Shown piece after piece: positions 8,274 to 16,102 of a stretch of DNA of 64,000 bases. The notes beneath the pieces are model-generated. The model searched no databases. It was not told the DNA's origin and was given only the letters and a program-made list of their open reading frames with translations. How positions within the stretch are numbered: the stretch's first letter is position 1; every line of letters begins with the position of its first letter. The stretch is from Fictibacillus nanhaiensis (lineage in GTDB: Bacteria; Bacillota; Bacilli; Bacillales; Fictibacillaceae), in NCBI GenBank assembly GCA_016401345.1, contig JAEACG010000003.1, positions 310,001 to 374,000 on the forward strand, read 5' to 3'. A program made the translations under genes and the position numbers.

Positions 8274-9215
8274 ATCTGAGATCTCTAGCAGAATTTCAGG
8301 GTACGGTGCAAAGAACGTCTGACCGAGAATCTCACTGTCTTCAAAGCGTATCGCATGCGACTTTAAAATAGTAGCTACGCTTGAAAACGGTTCTTTTTTG
8401 TTCGCATACTTCTGAAGAAGCTCTTCAAAAAAGGCGATTTCTTTTGGAGATAGATGCGGCTGAAATCGTTTGAAGATCTCGTATGCCACTTTCCGGTTAG
8501 AGTCACTCCTTGCCGTACGATTAAACAGCTTGTTCATAGCTTTAGCATACAGTTGTATCGTTCGTTCTTCGCCATTTTCCTGCTCTTTTTTCAAGATACG
8601 ATTCATCACTTTTAGCGTTGGGTTGCTATAAGCCATGAACAGAAACTGATTTTTCTGATGAAAGCTTTTAATCTCTTGAAGTCCCTGCGGCAGAATGTTT
8701 CGAAAGGCAGCAAGCGTAAAAAGCTTCGTATAAAAACGATCACGAATCGTAAAATTATTTAACCGTCCTTCTTCTTCAATCGCTAAGTGTGAATAAAGCT
8801 CTGCGACCCTTCCTCCAAATAGCCCACTAGAATGCCCGATGGCAGGTCCTTTTTCAGTCGAGGCATATACCTTCACTTCTTTTAATCCACAAGAAGGAGA
8901 ACGCGTCTTCAGGATAAACCCGTCAGTATCAATGATTCCAGCCAGATAACCATCTGAAAACGTACGCATCTCCGTCGTTACATCACGCTGCGTTGATGGC
9001 TGCAGAAGAAAATGATCTTCACCCTTTTTCACGATACGAATCGTTTCTCGTGGCGTTCCTAACCCAATCTCCACTTCTGGACATACGGGAACAAAATCTA
9101 CATAATCCATCAGTTTTTTGATCACATCGTTATATATCACATCACCGTTGTATCGGCATGCTTCAAATTCAAGACACTTACTTACCACCACACGGGGTCT
9201 AGCGAAGGCTTCCAT
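8250..9215 (-). CDS. TudS-like (DUF523) and DUF1722 two-domain protein
   Basis: 321 residues. Residues 1-150 are DUF523: VSKCLEFEACRYNG, PVCPEVEIGLGTPR and TRSPSCGLKEVKVY carry the conserved cysteines that in TudS hold a [4Fe-4S] cluster used to desulfurise thiouracil. Residues about 190-310 are DUF1722 (YbgA-like), with FHQKNQFLFMAYSNPTLKVM and HLSPKEIAFFEELLQKY. The fusion is common in bacteria, where the second domain is often found near photolyases. The role here is probably removal or repair of thiolated bases; this is inference. It overlaps the convergent AEC gene by 24 bp. Confidence 0.85.
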   Translation of the reverse strand: MEAFARPRVVVSKCLEFEACRYNGDVIYNDVIKKLMDYVDFVPVCPEVEIGLGTPRETIRIVKKGEDHFLLQPSTQRDVTTEMRTFSDGYLAGIIDTDGFILKTRSPSCGLKEVKVYASTEKGPAIGHSSGLFGGRVAELYSHLAIEEEGRLNNFTIRDRFYTKLFTLAAFRNILPQGLQEIKSFHQKNQFLFMAYSNPTLKVMNRILKKEQENGEERTIQLYAKAMNKLFNRTARSDSNRKVAYEIFKRFQPHLSPKEIAFFEELLQKYANKKEPFSSVATILKSHAIRFEDSEILGQTFFAPYPEILLEISDSGKGRDY

Positions 9216-9311
9216 TCCAAAACTCCCCTCGATCTTTTTATTCAGTGTTCCACTTTTAGATGGATTATTAACATGTTTTCTGTAAAATGTTGGTTAGGAA
9301 GGAGAAATTTG

Positions 9312-9779
9312 ATGGCTTACTATGAAGATCTTCGGAAATATGTAGGAACCACACCACTCATCCTACCTGGCTCTGTTGTTATTATTGTGAATGAAAAGGA
9401 TGAAATATTATTACAACATCGTACCGATGGCGGTTGGGGACTGCCCGGTGGTCTGATGGAACTTGGTGAAAGTTTTGAAGAAACGGCGATTCGTGAAGTA
9501 AAAGAAGAAACAGGACTTGATGTTGAAGGCTTGACCCAGCTTCATGTCTATTCTGGCCAAGATCATTATATTAAAAATGCAAACGGTGATGAACTGTATG
9601 CCGTAACCGCTGTATATACGGCTCATTCTGTAAGTGGCGAACTAACAATCGATCTCAATGAATCACATGATTTTCAATATTTTAAACATGATCAGCTTCC
9701 GAAAGACACGTTAGGCTGTGCACGAAAATACATAACAAACTATATAGAAATGAAGAATCAGAACAAAGCTTACCGGTAA
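9312..9779 (+). CDS. NUDIX hydrolase
   Basis: 155 residues. A complete Nudix box is present at about residues 52-75 (GGLMELGESFEETAIREVKE, then ETGL), giving the Mg-binding Glu residues for hydrolysis of a nucleoside diphosphate linked to another group. The WGLPGG lead-in and length match the ADP-ribose/YvcI-like or MutT-like families; the substrate is not determinable. The start is the ATG after AAGGAG; upstream in-frame codons lack a ribosome site. It ends one base before the convergent GNAT gene. Confidence 0.88.
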   Translation: MAYYEDLRKYVGTTPLILPGSVVIIVNEKDEILLQHRTDGGWGLPGGLMELGESFEETAIREVKEETGLDVEGLTQLHVYSGQDHYIKNANGDELYAVTAVYTAHSVSGELTIDLNESHDFQYFKHDQLPKDTLGCARKYITNYIEMKNQNKAYR

Positions 9780-9807
9780 TTACGCCGGTCGCTCTGTTCT
9801 TTTTTCG
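9759..9807. terminator. Bidirectional terminator shared by the NUDIX and GNAT genes
   Basis: An imperfect long hairpin (AGAACA...CCGG / CCGG...TGTTCT) spans both stop codons and ends in TTTTTTC. The two genes therefore share their 3' ends. Confidence 0.7.
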
Positions 9808-10652
9808 TTAAATTTAAGTTCAATATAATCACATACCGGTTCATAACCGATATTTTGATAGATTTTATTAGAAGTAGGGTTTGAGAGATCTGTATAAAGG
9901 GTGCAGAACGTAAATCCTTCTTTCAATAGGTAATCGCTTAGTGCAGCAACACAAGCGCTCGCATATCCCTTACCTCTAAGATTCTTAGGTGTATAAACCA
10001 AATTGATTGAGACACCTTTTATATTCGGCCGCGTCTTAGCTGCCATCGATACCGGTTTGCCATCCTCTTCCCATATAAAAAGAAACTTGCTCTTTACACG
10101 TATTTTCGCATATTCTTCAGCTTCCGCCATCGTCATAATCTGTTTTGTCTCTTCTGTCATCTCTACGATCCATCTAGGTAAGAAGGATAAGTCGGCTTTT
10201 GTGGCCATCCTCAAACGTCCAGGTCGGGCTGCAGGCTGGATAACAGAAGGAAGCGTGTAAAGACGCAGATCCATCAACAATTTTTCTTCTAGATGATGAG
10301 CCGTCGTCCACTCTTGAGCAAATGCCTTTCCAATAGCTTTCGGCGACATTACTTTTTGCACATAATAGTCTTCTTCGAGCAAATAACGAACCAAATGCGG
10401 GACAGCCGCAACACCATCTGTTTCCTCTTTTTCTAAAAGTAATAAAGCGTAAGGCGGAATGAGCATGGCTGAGAGCATGATTTTCCCATTCTGTTTAACA
10501 GTAGCGAGAAAAGGCTGCTCACCCTCCCATACCTTGTCTTGAAAACGCAGGCAGTTACCAAGCATGATTCCTGCTCGATCTTCCTGACACAACAGAAATT
10601 CTTCTACTTCCCTATAAAAAGCTGCTATAGATGAATAACGAGTTACCTCCAT
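9780..10652 (-). CDS. GNAT family N-acetyltransferase
   Basis: 290 residues. The C-terminal half (about 140-285) is the GNAT fold, with acetyl-CoA loop KNLRGKGYASACVAAL and the final strand LSNPTSNKIYQNIGYEPVCDY. The N-terminal half is a degenerate acetyltransferase-like domain, as in other two-domain Bacillus GNAT proteins of about 280 residues. The substrate is unknown. It is convergent with, and directly abuts, the NUDIX gene. Confidence 0.87.
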   Translation of the reverse strand: MEVTRYSSIAAFYREVEEFLLCQEDRAGIMLGNCLRFQDKVWEGEQPFLATVKQNGKIMLSAMLIPPYALLLLEKEETDGVAAVPHLVRYLLEEDYYVQKVMSPKAIGKAFAQEWTTAHHLEEKLLMDLRLYTLPSVIQPAARPGRLRMATKADLSFLPRWIVEMTEETKQIMTMAEAEEYAKIRVKSKFLFIWEEDGKPVSMAAKTRPNIKGVSINLVYTPKNLRGKGYASACVAALSDYLLKEGFTFCTLYTDLSNPTSNKIYQNIGYEPVCDYIELKFNEKRTERPA

Positions 10653-10784
10653 GATCGTGACCCTCTCTTTATCTATTAAGTCTGTAATCTTATCTATTTC
10701 CTCTCTGTTGAGAAAGATTCCTTCTTTTTAGAGTTTTATTCTTAGAGTAGTTTTCGTAATCATTGTGTATTCATTGTTGCTTTT

Positions 10785-10919
10785 GAAAGTAGTTGCTTTC
10801 CGTTGCAGATACTCGCTTTCCGCGGGGCAGTCGGTGAGCCACATTCGTACGTATCCGTATAAGTGTCTCACTTGCCTACCTGTCCCGCAGGAGTCTCGCA
10901 TCTTTCACTCCAATCAACT
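10785..10919 (+). repeat. 135-bp palindromic intergenic repeat, copy A (subtype 1)
   Basis: Runs from GAAAGTAGTTG to CTCCAATCAACT. The internal arms CCGCGGGGCAGTCGG and CCTGTCCCGCAGG pair. It faces copy B at 11001-11138 with about 80 bp between them; together they fill most of the gene-free 10653-11246 stretch. Confidence 0.85.
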
Positions 10920-11000
10920 GGCAGAGGAGACAAGCAACAATCTTTTTACAAAAGTCCACTTTCGCTTGAAGAATTTTTTTCTAATTCCTCCCTTCAATGC

Positions 11001-11138
11001 AAGTTGATTGTAGCGGAAGGTTGCCGACTCCTATGGGACGAGCGATCAGGTGAGACCCTTAAGGGCGCGTAGTGGCAAGGGGCTCACCGTTCGCCCCATG
11101 GAAAGCGTGCAACCTGGAGCAGAAATCAACCACTCTCA
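11001..11138 (-). repeat. 135-bp palindromic intergenic repeat, copy B (subtype 2)
   Basis: Starts AAGTTGATTG and ends ATCAACCACTCTC, reverse to copy A. Inner arms CCTATGGGACGAGCG and CGTTCGCCCCATGG keep pairing although the bases differ from copy A. Confidence 0.85.
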
Positions 11139-11246
11139 AGAGCACCTGTGAATACTAAACCAAATTTAATTGTTTTATGCTCTTTAATTGGTTAAAGGAT
11201 GCCATTTTCTGATATACTGACCATAACGTAAAGGAAGGTGAACGAA

Positions 11247-11885
11247 ATGAGTACACATGTATTTTCAAAACGCGAAGAGATAGCAAATGCCATCACACAC
11301 GGACTCGGTGTCCTTCTTAGTGTAGCGGTTACTTCCATTCTGCTCGTGTTTGCCGTATGGAAAGGAACAGCGGTTCATATTGTTAGCTTCGCCGTATTCG
11401 GAGGAACGATGCTGACGCTCTATTCAGCTTCGACCCTCGTACACGCTTTTCCTAAAGGACGGGTTAAGGATTTATTTGAGATCATGGATCACGCTGCCAT
11501 CTATCTCTTTATTGCAGGAACGTATACCCCAATCGTGCTGATCGTCGTAGGAGGAGCACTGGGTTGGACATTATTTGGAGTCGTTTGGGGACTCGCAATC
11601 TTTGGTGTCGTGTTCAAAGTCTTTTTTACGAAAAAATTCGTTGTGTTATCAACATTAGGTTATGTAGCGATGGGATGGCTGATCACCTTTGCCTTTCAAG
11701 ATATTTCAGCAAACATGCCACCAGCGGGAATTCAACTCCTCGTCGCAGGCGGAATCATCTATACGCTAGGCAGTATATTTTATGTATGGCGCAGCTTTCC
11801 GTTTCACCACGCGGTCTGGCACCTGTTTGTTCTAGCTGGCAGTGTGATGCATTTTCTCATGATGTTTTATGTGTTGCCTAACTAA
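11247..11885 (+). CDS. PAQR / hemolysin III family membrane protein (YqfA-like)
   Basis: 212 residues with seven hydrophobic helices. Family motifs are present: EEIANAITHGLG near the N-terminus, STLVHAFPKG, MDHAAIYLFIAGTYTP and the C-terminal HHAVWHLFVLAGSVMHF. The three conserved His residues form the zinc site seen in PAQR receptors. Bacterial members have been called hemolysin III, but their role in membrane homeostasis is more likely. I chose the ATG 8 nt after GGAAGG; the GTG at 11238 overlaps that site. Confidence 0.9.
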   Translation: MSTHVFSKREEIANAITHGLGVLLSVAVTSILLVFAVWKGTAVHIVSFAVFGGTMLTLYSASTLVHAFPKGRVKDLFEIMDHAAIYLFIAGTYTPIVLIVVGGALGWTLFGVVWGLAIFGVVFKVFFTKKFVVLSTLGYVAMGWLITFAFQDISANMPPAGIQLLVAGGIIYTLGSIFYVWRSFPFHHAVWHLFVLAGSVMHFLMMFYVLPN

Positions 11886-11900
11886 GAATAATCTCTTTAA

Positions 11901-11932
11901 AAGAAGCAGGGAATTTTCTGCTTCTTTTTTTT
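11901..11932 (+). terminator. Terminator of the PAQR gene
   Basis: AAGAAGCAG / CTGCTTCTT hairpin with an eight-T tail; the convergent MFS gene ends at its edge. Confidence 0.88.
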
Positions 11933-13193
11933 ATGCTGTACTTTTAACACCTTTCGTTTCTTCTTGCGCTTCGGATTGAAACAAAACATGATAGATCCAT
12001 AAACTTGTAAGACCCATCAAACTAAACAGCAAGGTGATCGTATTGGCTGAAAGGAATCCGCTCAGCATAACGAATAGTGCGGCAATCATTCCAGACAGAT
12101 GAAACGATAAGCCGTAGATCGCCATGTAAGAGCCGCGAGCATCATCCGGTATGATCGATGCGACATACGCTTGCTTAGCTGGAATATGAATCAGTTCACC
12201 GACAGACGCAATAAACATCGCTGTGATTAAAACAATAGGACTCATGCTATAGCTGATCACAACAAAACCTAAAGCGTAACCAAATCCCCCTCCGAGCATT
12301 AAGTGGCGGTCTTTAAAACGCTTTACCATAGTAGCTATAACTAAACTCAAGACAACAACTAAGATGGTGTTCTCTGCTTTTAGTAAACCGATCAACTGAA
12401 ATCCATCTACTTCAAATAATGATGTAAAAGGCAGTAAAGCAACCGGGTCCTTCATATCGCTTACAAGTTTTATACCGATATATGTGGTCAAGCTCTCTTC
12501 CAACGAGATAAGAAACAACCCTGCTACCGTAAAAAGAATGAATTTTTGGTTCAAAAAAATCTCTTTATAGTTTCCCTGCAAGCTTTTTGTTACGTTAGTA
12601 TCCTGAGTCATAGCGCTAGGCAGCCTTACATCTTCAAGCCATAACCATGTTACCACCCACGTGAAAAAGGTAACCAACGCGATTCCTAAAAATAACTCAT
12701 ATGGATAGGTTTTAAATAGGATAGCTCCAGTTACTCCCCCTGCAGCAACCGCTAAATTCCCAAGCCAATAGGAAATCGTATAAATGGCTTTTCTGTTTTC
12801 CTTCGTACTTGAATCAATAATGATCGCACCATACGCAGGGCCAGCCATACCTGTAAAAAAAAGAATAACGATGAACAGGACGAAGTTCACATATGGAGAA
12901 AGAGGAAAGAACAGATTGAGAGCTCCAGCAATCAAGTAACCAAGGCCGATCATGCTCTCACTTAGTAAAATAATTCTCTTTCTACCGAATTGATCCGAAC
13001 GCCTCCCACCAATCAATGCTCCTGTTATTCCAGATAGAATAACCCCGATATACATCAAACCCGTTGAAAACGCCCCTACCTGATCAGAAAAAAAGATTGC
13101 TAGAAATGGGATTACGGCTGAAGAAGCAAATGTTGTAATAAATTGGAGCACAAGCCTTAGCTGAATGTTGCGATGAAAGGTAAAGAAATTCAT
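11931..13193 (-). CDS. MFS transporter, probable drug/efflux pump
   Basis: 420 residues with 12 predicted helices. MFS motif A lies between helices 2 and 3 (GGRRSDQFGRKR). It belongs to the drug:proton antiporter group by length and by its link to a TetR gene directly upstream. AGGAGA precedes the ATG. A 16-bp perfect palindrome (13212-13227) sits just upstream, matching a second copy before the tetR gene, so transcription is probably repressed by that TetR. The exported compound is unknown. Confidence 0.88.
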   Translation of the reverse strand: MNFFTFHRNIQLRLVLQFITTFASSAVIPFLAIFFSDQVGAFSTGLMYIGVILSGITGALIGGRRSDQFGRKRIILLSESMIGLGYLIAGALNLFFPLSPYVNFVLFIVILFFTGMAGPAYGAIIIDSSTKENRKAIYTISYWLGNLAVAAGGVTGAILFKTYPYELFLGIALVTFFTWVVTWLWLEDVRLPSAMTQDTNVTKSLQGNYKEIFLNQKFILFTVAGLFLISLEESLTTYIGIKLVSDMKDPVALLPFTSLFEVDGFQLIGLLKAENTILVVVLSLVIATMVKRFKDRHLMLGGGFGYALGFVVISYSMSPIVLITAMFIASVGELIHIPAKQAYVASIIPDDARGSYMAIYGLSFHLSGMIAALFVMLSGFLSANTITLLFSLMGLTSLWIYHVLFQSEAQEETKGVKSTA

Positions 13194-13211
13194 GTTTATC
13201 TCTCCTTTTAC

Positions 13212-13227
13212 GATTGATTAATCAATC
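13212..13227. promoter_or_regulatory. TetR-type operator in front of the MFS gene
   Basis: Perfect palindrome GATTGATTAATCAATC, 19 bp before the MFS start codon. A one-mismatch copy lies before the tetR gene. Confidence 0.75.
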
Positions 13228-13259
13228 ATTATTAAGATAAAAAGTAACCGAAACACATT

Positions 13260-13862
13260 TTAGCGTTTCGGATATAACAGTTGAAATGCTGGAATCTTAA
13301 ACTTTTCTCTAACCCGTGATACCGCATAGTCTGTAAACGTTAATCGAATTCCTAATAGAAAGCCGAGATATGCTGTTGCTGTTAAGTCTTCATCAGATTC
13401 TTCTAAGATTCCGCTTTTTTGACCATTTCGTATGATCTCTTGAAGTTTTAAAATAAACTGGAGACTAAATTCGTCCAGAACTTTAAACGGTTCAGGAAAC
13501 TTCGTATGCTGTCCGATCACTTGCACGACCAGCTGCAGATAGGTACGCATCTCGATAAATATAGTAATATGTTTGTCTATCATGCTCTTAATCTCGGTCA
13601 AAAGATCTTCACCTTCCGGATTAAAATCTAACATCGCTTCTCTATATTGTTTTTCTAAAGGCTCTGTAACCGCATGATAAAATAACTGATCCTTATTTTC
13701 AAAGTATGTAAATACACTCCCAAAACTAACTCCTGCAGCTTTTGCTACCTTCGCAATAGTCGTGCTCTCATACCCTTGCTCTGCAAACAACAGGATCGCC
13801 TGCTCTAAAATCTTTTCACGCTTTTGTTCCATCGCTATCATTTGTTTATGTGATAAAGGCAA
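13260..13862 (-). CDS. TetR/AcrR family transcriptional regulator
   Basis: 200 residues. The helix-turn-helix spans residues about 15-60 (REKILEQAILLFAEQGYEST, then KAAGVSFGSVFTYFENKDQLF), standard for TetR_N. The C-terminal ligand domain is unspecific in sequence. The start is TTG, 9 nt after AAGGAG; the first internal ATG would cut into the DNA-binding domain's lead helix. It probably represses both itself and the downstream MFS pump through two near-identical palindromes. Confidence 0.9.
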   Translation of the reverse strand: MPLSHKQMIAMEQKREKILEQAILLFAEQGYESTTIAKVAKAAGVSFGSVFTYFENKDQLFYHAVTEPLEKQYREAMLDFNPEGEDLLTEIKSMIDKHITIFIEMRTYLQLVVQVIGQHTKFPEPFKVLDEFSLQFILKLQEIIRNGQKSGILEESDEDLTATAYLGFLLGIRLTFTDYAVSRVREKFKIPAFQLLYPKR

Positions 13863-13886
13863 TTGAATAATCTCCTTTTTATGGAT

Positions 13887-13934
13887 GATTGGTTAATCAA
13901 TCATTATTATAAAGTGTATGTTAAAATAAGTAAA
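13887..13934 (-). promoter_or_regulatory. tetR promoter with overlapping operator
   Basis: On the minus strand, -35 TTTACT (13929-13934), 17-bp spacer, -10 TATAAT (13906-13911). The operator GATTGGTTAATCAATC (13887-13902) covers the expected transcription start, consistent with autorepression. Confidence 0.75.
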
Positions 13935-13957
13935 ATATTATTTTTGGAGGACTAAGA

Positions 13958-14434
13958 GTGACTATATCGATTGAACACCGATTATATACGATGTGCATGG
14001 TTCAAAACGGAGATCATGTTCTATTAATTAAGCGGCCAGACAGCCGTGGCTTCCCAGGCTTTTTAGCTCCTGGAGGTAAAATTGATTTTCCTGAAAGCTT
14101 AGTGGATGGTGCTTGTCGAGAAGTTGAGGAAGAAACAGGATTACGTGTTTCGAACTTAGTGTTCAAAGGAATCGATGAATATGTAAATCCACAAAAAAAT
14201 GTGAGATATATGGTGTTCAACTATTGGACGGATACTTTTGCAGGTGAACTTTTGTTAGATCCACCAGAAGGCGAGTTGGTTTGGGTCTCGCTAAATGAAG
14301 CATTAGATCTTCCCATGCAAGGTTGGTTTAAAGAAAGGTTTCCGTTGTTCTTTGAGGAAGGTACATTTGAGATTCAACGCGTTTGGGATGAACATAAAAA
14401 GAAGCAGATTGAACTTACCATTATAAAAACTTAG
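13958..14434 (+). CDS. NUDIX hydrolase, 8-oxo-dGTP diphosphatase-like
   Basis: 158 residues. The Nudix box is at about residues 37-60 (GGKIDFPESLVDGACREVEE, then ETGL). The segment LLIKRPDSRGFPGFLAPGGK and the end WFKERFPLFF fit the MutT/YtkD-like group that cleans oxidised nucleotides. The GTG start is preceded by TTTGGAGGA. Convergent with the M24 peptidase, with a 21-bp periodic array between them. Confidence 0.86.
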   Translation: MTISIEHRLYTMCMVQNGDHVLLIKRPDSRGFPGFLAPGGKIDFPESLVDGACREVEEETGLRVSNLVFKGIDEYVNPQKNVRYMVFNYWTDTFAGELLLDPPEGELVWVSLNEALDLPMQGWFKERFPLFFEEGTFEIQRVWDEHKKKQIELTIIKT

Positions 14435-14475
14435 AGATGAACGGATATCCGTTTGTCGATAATTGTCTAAGTTTG

Positions 14476-14580
14476 TAGACTCGTGGATAAATGTCTCAAA
14501 TATGTGGATTGCAGAACAAAACTCGTGGATTGAACGTCCAATTTTGTGGATTCAAAGGCAAAACTTTAGGATTGCACCTC
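14476..14580 (+). repeat. 21-bp periodic array, family 2 (GTGGAT), locus 1
   Basis: The core (G)TGGAT occurs at 14483, 14504, 14525, 14546 and, as TAGGAT, at 14567: five units spaced exactly 21 bp apart. Unit ends vary but keep CTC/TTT before the core and AA-rich ends. It lies between two convergent genes. A reverse copy of the same family is at 51361-51460. Confidence 0.85.
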
Positions 14581-14623
14581 TGAGCACCTATCAAAATGAC
14601 TATCTGGCTAACCTCTTCGGCTA

Positions 14624-14661
14624 TAAAAAGGAAAGGATGGCTCCCACAGGGGCCATCCTTC
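14624..14661 (-). terminator. Terminator of the M24 peptidase gene
   Basis: AAGGATGGCCCC / GGAGCCATCC hairpin on the minus strand, followed by TTTCCTTTTT. Confidence 0.82.
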
Positions 14662-14676
14662 ATGATTTCACTACTT

Positions 14677-15780
14677 TTATTTAATAATCTGCAGCTCTTT
14701 TGGATATTTCGTCAATGTTTCGTGTCCATCTGCTGTTACATAGACGTCGTCCTCAATACGAACTCCGCCGACATCATCAATATAGATGCCTGGTTCGATC
14801 GTATACGTCATTCCTTCACGAAGAACACCATCGTTGTTGTCACTCATGGACGGGAATTCATGAACATCGATCCCAAGGCCGTGTCCGATGCGGTGCGGGA
14901 AGTGATCTCCGTATCCTGCTTCCGCAATGTGATTGCGTGCGATCAAGTCAATGTCACCGATGCGCGTTCCTGGCTTAGAAGCTTCTAACGCCTTCAATTG
15001 TGCTTGCAGCACTGTATCATAGATCTCGCGACGCTTTTCATCTAGATCACCAAACGCTACTGTACGCGTGATGTCAGAACAATACCCATCAAGGACTACA
15101 CCTAGATCGAATAAAACAAAGTCGCCATGCTGAAGCTTTCTTAATCCTGGCTTACCGTGAGGCTGTCCAGCTTTTTCACCGAATAATACCATTGTAGAAA
15201 ACGACATCGCGCTGATGCCTTTTTGCTTCAGTTCGTATTCGATCTTCGCGAGTACTTCCATCTCTGTTACACCCTCACGAAGTGCCGCAACTCCTACTTC
15301 GACTCCATAGTCTGCAAGTCTAGCTGCTTCACGCAACGTCTTTAACTCGCTTTCTTCTTTTATGAGACGAAGCTCGTTCATCAACTCTTCAGCTCCGACC
15401 AAGCTCGCACCATCAAACATACCAAGTAGCTTCTCGCCACGTGCGTATGGAAGAGTTTCTTTTTCAACTGCAATCGATGACGCTGCAGTCACCCCACGGT
15501 TAGCCAAAGCATCCTGTACCTTCGTCCAAGGATCTTCAGAATCGCTGTAACCAACAATCTCATACGTCCAGCCTGCGTCTTTCGCTTGCGAACGCTCCAT
15601 GCCTGGACAGATCATGAACGGCTCTCCTTCTGCAAGTACAGCCACACCTAACACACGTTCATGCGGATCCGAATACAATCCTGATAGATAGAACACGTTT
15701 GCTGTCGTGTGAATGAACGCGAAAGTATGCCCTTCTTGCTTTAACCAGTTCTGTACCTTTTGAATACGTCCTTCGTTCAT
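14677..15780 (-). CDS. M24 family Xaa-Pro aminopeptidase
   Basis: 367 residues. Residues 1-130 are the creatinase-like N-terminal domain; residues about 140-360 form the pita-bread catalytic domain. Metal ligands are visible: the two Asp in FDLGVVLDGYCSDITRTVAFG, His in HRIGHGLGIDVHE, Glu in YTIEPGIYI and Glu in VRIEDDV. It removes N-terminal residues ahead of proline in peptides, in the cytoplasm. The ATG at 15780 follows GGAGG; about 100 further open codons upstream run into repeat C and have no ribosome site. Confidence 0.92.
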   Translation of the reverse strand: MNEGRIQKVQNWLKQEGHTFAFIHTTANVFYLSGLYSDPHERVLGVAVLAEGEPFMICPGMERSQAKDAGWTYEIVGYSDSEDPWTKVQDALANRGVTAASSIAVEKETLPYARGEKLLGMFDGASLVGAEELMNELRLIKEESELKTLREAARLADYGVEVGVAALREGVTEMEVLAKIEYELKQKGISAMSFSTMVLFGEKAGQPHGKPGLRKLQHGDFVLFDLGVVLDGYCSDITRTVAFGDLDEKRREIYDTVLQAQLKALEASKPGTRIGDIDLIARNHIAEAGYGDHFPHRIGHGLGIDVHEFPSMSDNNDGVLREGMTYTIEPGIYIDDVGGVRIEDDVYVTADGHETLTKYPKELQIIK

Positions 15781-15909
15781 GTATATACCTCCAATAAAAG
15801 CCCTAGGGCTATAAATTAATCTCTCATACTCTATTGTAGAATAAACGCCACAGAAAAAACAGAAGCACACATCGCAAGTGGCAAATGTGTGCTTAAAGCT
15901 TGAAAGCTT

Positions 15910-16045
15910 GAAAGAGGTTGATTTCCGTTTCAGGTGCTCGCTTTCCGGGGGGCGTGCGGTGAGCCACCTAGCGTTCTGCGGTGTTAGGTGGCTCACCTGT
16001 CCCGCTGATCCCCCAGGAGTCTCCCACCTTACACTCCAATCAACT
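15910..16045 (+). repeat. 135-bp palindromic intergenic repeat, copy C (subtype 3)
   Basis: Runs from GAAAGAGGTTG to CCAATCAACTT in the gene-free stretch between the M24 peptidase and glyQS. Its arms are CCGGGGGGCGTGCGG and CCGCTGATCCCCCAGG: base changes are matched on both sides relative to other copies. Confidence 0.85.
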
Positions 16046-16102
16046 TGCCAATGATGCCTTTTGTGAGTTTTAACCAAAAGCAACATTGCTTCTTACAATA
16101 AA

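Noticed and set aside
14463-14684. A 73-codon frame through the GTGGAT array with Trp-Ile heptads
   Set aside because: No ribosome site, begins within the array and ends in the neighbouring terminator; the heptad pattern follows automatically from a 21-bp period. Treated as non-coding.
14677-16086. A 102-codon N-terminal extension of the M24 peptidase
   Set aside because: It would run into repeat copy C, and the ATG at 15780 has a perfect GGAGG; the family starts there.
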